Part shown: piece after piece, positions 5,284 through 5,772 of the stretch
Layout of the letters: each line of letters begins with the position of its first letter
How positions within the stretch are numbered: the stretch's first letter is position 1
Assembly: GCA_964480425.1 (NCBI GenBank)
Contig: CAYZPY010000151.1
Location: 1 to 5,772, forward strand
Reading direction: 5' to 3'
From: CAYYMD01 sp964480425
GTDB taxonomy: Bacteria; Planctomycetota; Phycisphaerae; SM23-33
Length of the DNA stretch: 5,772 bases
Position numbers and translations under genes: made by a program
The notes under the pieces: generated by a model
Told to the model about the DNA's origin: nothing
Database searches by the model: none
The model's input: only the letters and a program-made list of their open reading frames with translations

Positions 5284-5772
5284 CTAATCTTTTTTCTTAT
5301 CCGTAACGCCCATCCAGTCCCACCAGGGCCTGGATTTGTCGGATTTTTCAGGCGCCTCATCGCCTGACTTGGGCCGTGTCTCGACCTGGGCGCTCGGTTC
5401 AGCGTGCGGCGCCTTTTCGGCGGGCCCCTTTTTGCTATTTGTCAGGCCCATCCAGTCCCACCAGGGTTTTCCGCCGTCGGGTTTCTCCGGCGGCAAGCCC
5501 CCGGCAGTGGCAGTGGACCAGTCTTCCGGGTTCCACCCCACATCCCAGCCGGCCATTTCCACCAGCGATTCGTGCGCCTGGTAGCGCACGCCGAACGCAT
5601 CGTCGCGCAGACAGGAGATAAGCGATTTCACCACTTCATCGCCGCGATAGTGCCTAAGCGTTTTTGCGCATGCGATTCTCACGTCGCGCGAATTGTCGTT
5701 GGTGGCGTGCAGGCAAAGCGGGCCCACTGCCGAATCGCCCCTTACGCGCGCCAGCGCCGCCGCCGCGTCGGT
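5284..5772 (-). CDS. HEAT-repeat protein, C-terminal part, with duplicated PWWDWMG tail motif (5' end outside window)
   Basis: The minus frame is open from the right edge (5772) to TAG at 5286-5284, giving the last 162 residues. A GTG at 5727 lies inside the repeats, so it is not a likely start. Visible residues 1-75 are two to three helical HEAT/PBS-lyase-type repeats with the usual pattern DVRIACAKTLRHY (30-42) and FGVRYQAHESLVEMAG (60-75). Such repeats mediate protein-protein binding. The end of the repeats is Trp-rich (GWDVGWNPEDW, 75-85). The tail from about 86 is low-complexity, rich in Lys, Pro, Glu, Ser and Ala. It contains PWWDWMG twice, at 103-109 and 149-155, each followed by an aliphatic residue, Thr and a Lys-rich patch; the protein ends KKKD. 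The partner and role are unknown. The N-terminus, and any signal peptide, lies beyond the window. Confidence 0.8.
   Translation of the reverse strand, partial: TDAAAALARVRGDSAVGPLCLHATNDNSRDVRIACAKTLRHYRGDEVVKSLISCLRDDAFGVRYQAHESLVEMAGWDVGWNPEDWSTATAGGLPPEKPDGGKPWWDWMGLTNSKKGPAEKAPHAEPSAQVETRPKSGDEAPEKSDKSRPWWDWMGVTDKKKD
5308..5466 (-). repeat. Two identical 21-bp coding repeats, 138 bp apart
   Basis: Bases 5308-5328 and 5446-5466 are identical over 21 bp. On the minus strand both encode PWWDWMG in the tail of the HEAT protein, and their offset is exactly 46 codons. The flanking residues are also alike (basic residue before; G-[LV]-T and Lys-rich after), while the 39-residue linker between them does not repeat. 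This looks like an internal duplication or a peptide motif kept under selection. Confidence 0.85.

Noticed and set aside
5261..5294. Rho-independent terminator between the thioesterase and HEAT genes
   Set aside because: There is a run of T at 5289-5294, but the preceding bases are nearly all G/C of one sense and do not form a stable stem. The T-run simply encodes the KKK of the HEAT protein tail.

Overview
The window looks like a stretch of a GC-rich Planctomycetota chromosome, most likely a relative of the Phycisphaerae. The strongest clue is the first gene: residues 21-32 of its N-terminus carry the LEPR-XLL-type motif (here MEPLEARLLLDG) that marks very large exported or surface proteins of planctomycetes and close relatives. 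Scarce Shine-Dalgarno sequences, with -10 boxes almost touching start codons, fit the same group. The taxonomic call is inference, because there is no rRNA or other marker gene here.

Layout. (1) 1-1269, minus: the N-terminal 423 residues of a large secreted/surface protein with a LEPR-XLL signature, three degenerate copies of an ~85-residue beta-rich module and one Asp-rich cadherin-like/Big_9 module. It runs off the left edge. (2) 1276-1952: a long gene-free region, AT-richer in its middle. It holds a split copy of the 3' end of a tRNA-Ser gene (1641-1685) and a 30-bp imperfect inverted repeat (1791-1820 / 1913-1942) behind a possible promoter. (3) 1953-2043, minus: an intact tRNA-Ser(GCU) gene with its own likely promoter. 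(4) 2232-3665, plus: three small membrane-protein genes. The last two overlap by 4 bp (ATGA), and promoter-like sequences precede the first and second. (5) 3670-4785, minus: ribD, the bifunctional riboflavin-synthesis deaminase/reductase, tail-to-tail with the membrane genes (4 bp between stops). (6) 4859-5260, plus: a YbgC/FadM-type hotdog acyl-CoA thioesterase divergent from ribD; the two share a ~70-bp region with overlapping -10 elements. (7) 5284-5772, minus: the C-terminal 162 residues of a HEAT-repeat protein whose low-complexity tail carries the heptapeptide PWWDWMG twice. It runs off the right edge.

The genes do not form one pathway. ribD is a solitary housekeeping riboflavin gene without an FMN riboswitch, the thioesterase is a generic acyl-CoA enzyme, and the trio of membrane proteins is a small operon-like unit of unknown function. 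The parts most worth a second look are the tRNA-Ser 3' duplication with the inverted repeat it encloses, the duplicated Trp-rich tail motif, the repeat architecture of the LEPR-XLL protein, and the near-leaderless starts. I saw no CRISPR array, transposase, integrase or toxin-antitoxin gene, and no clear defence system.
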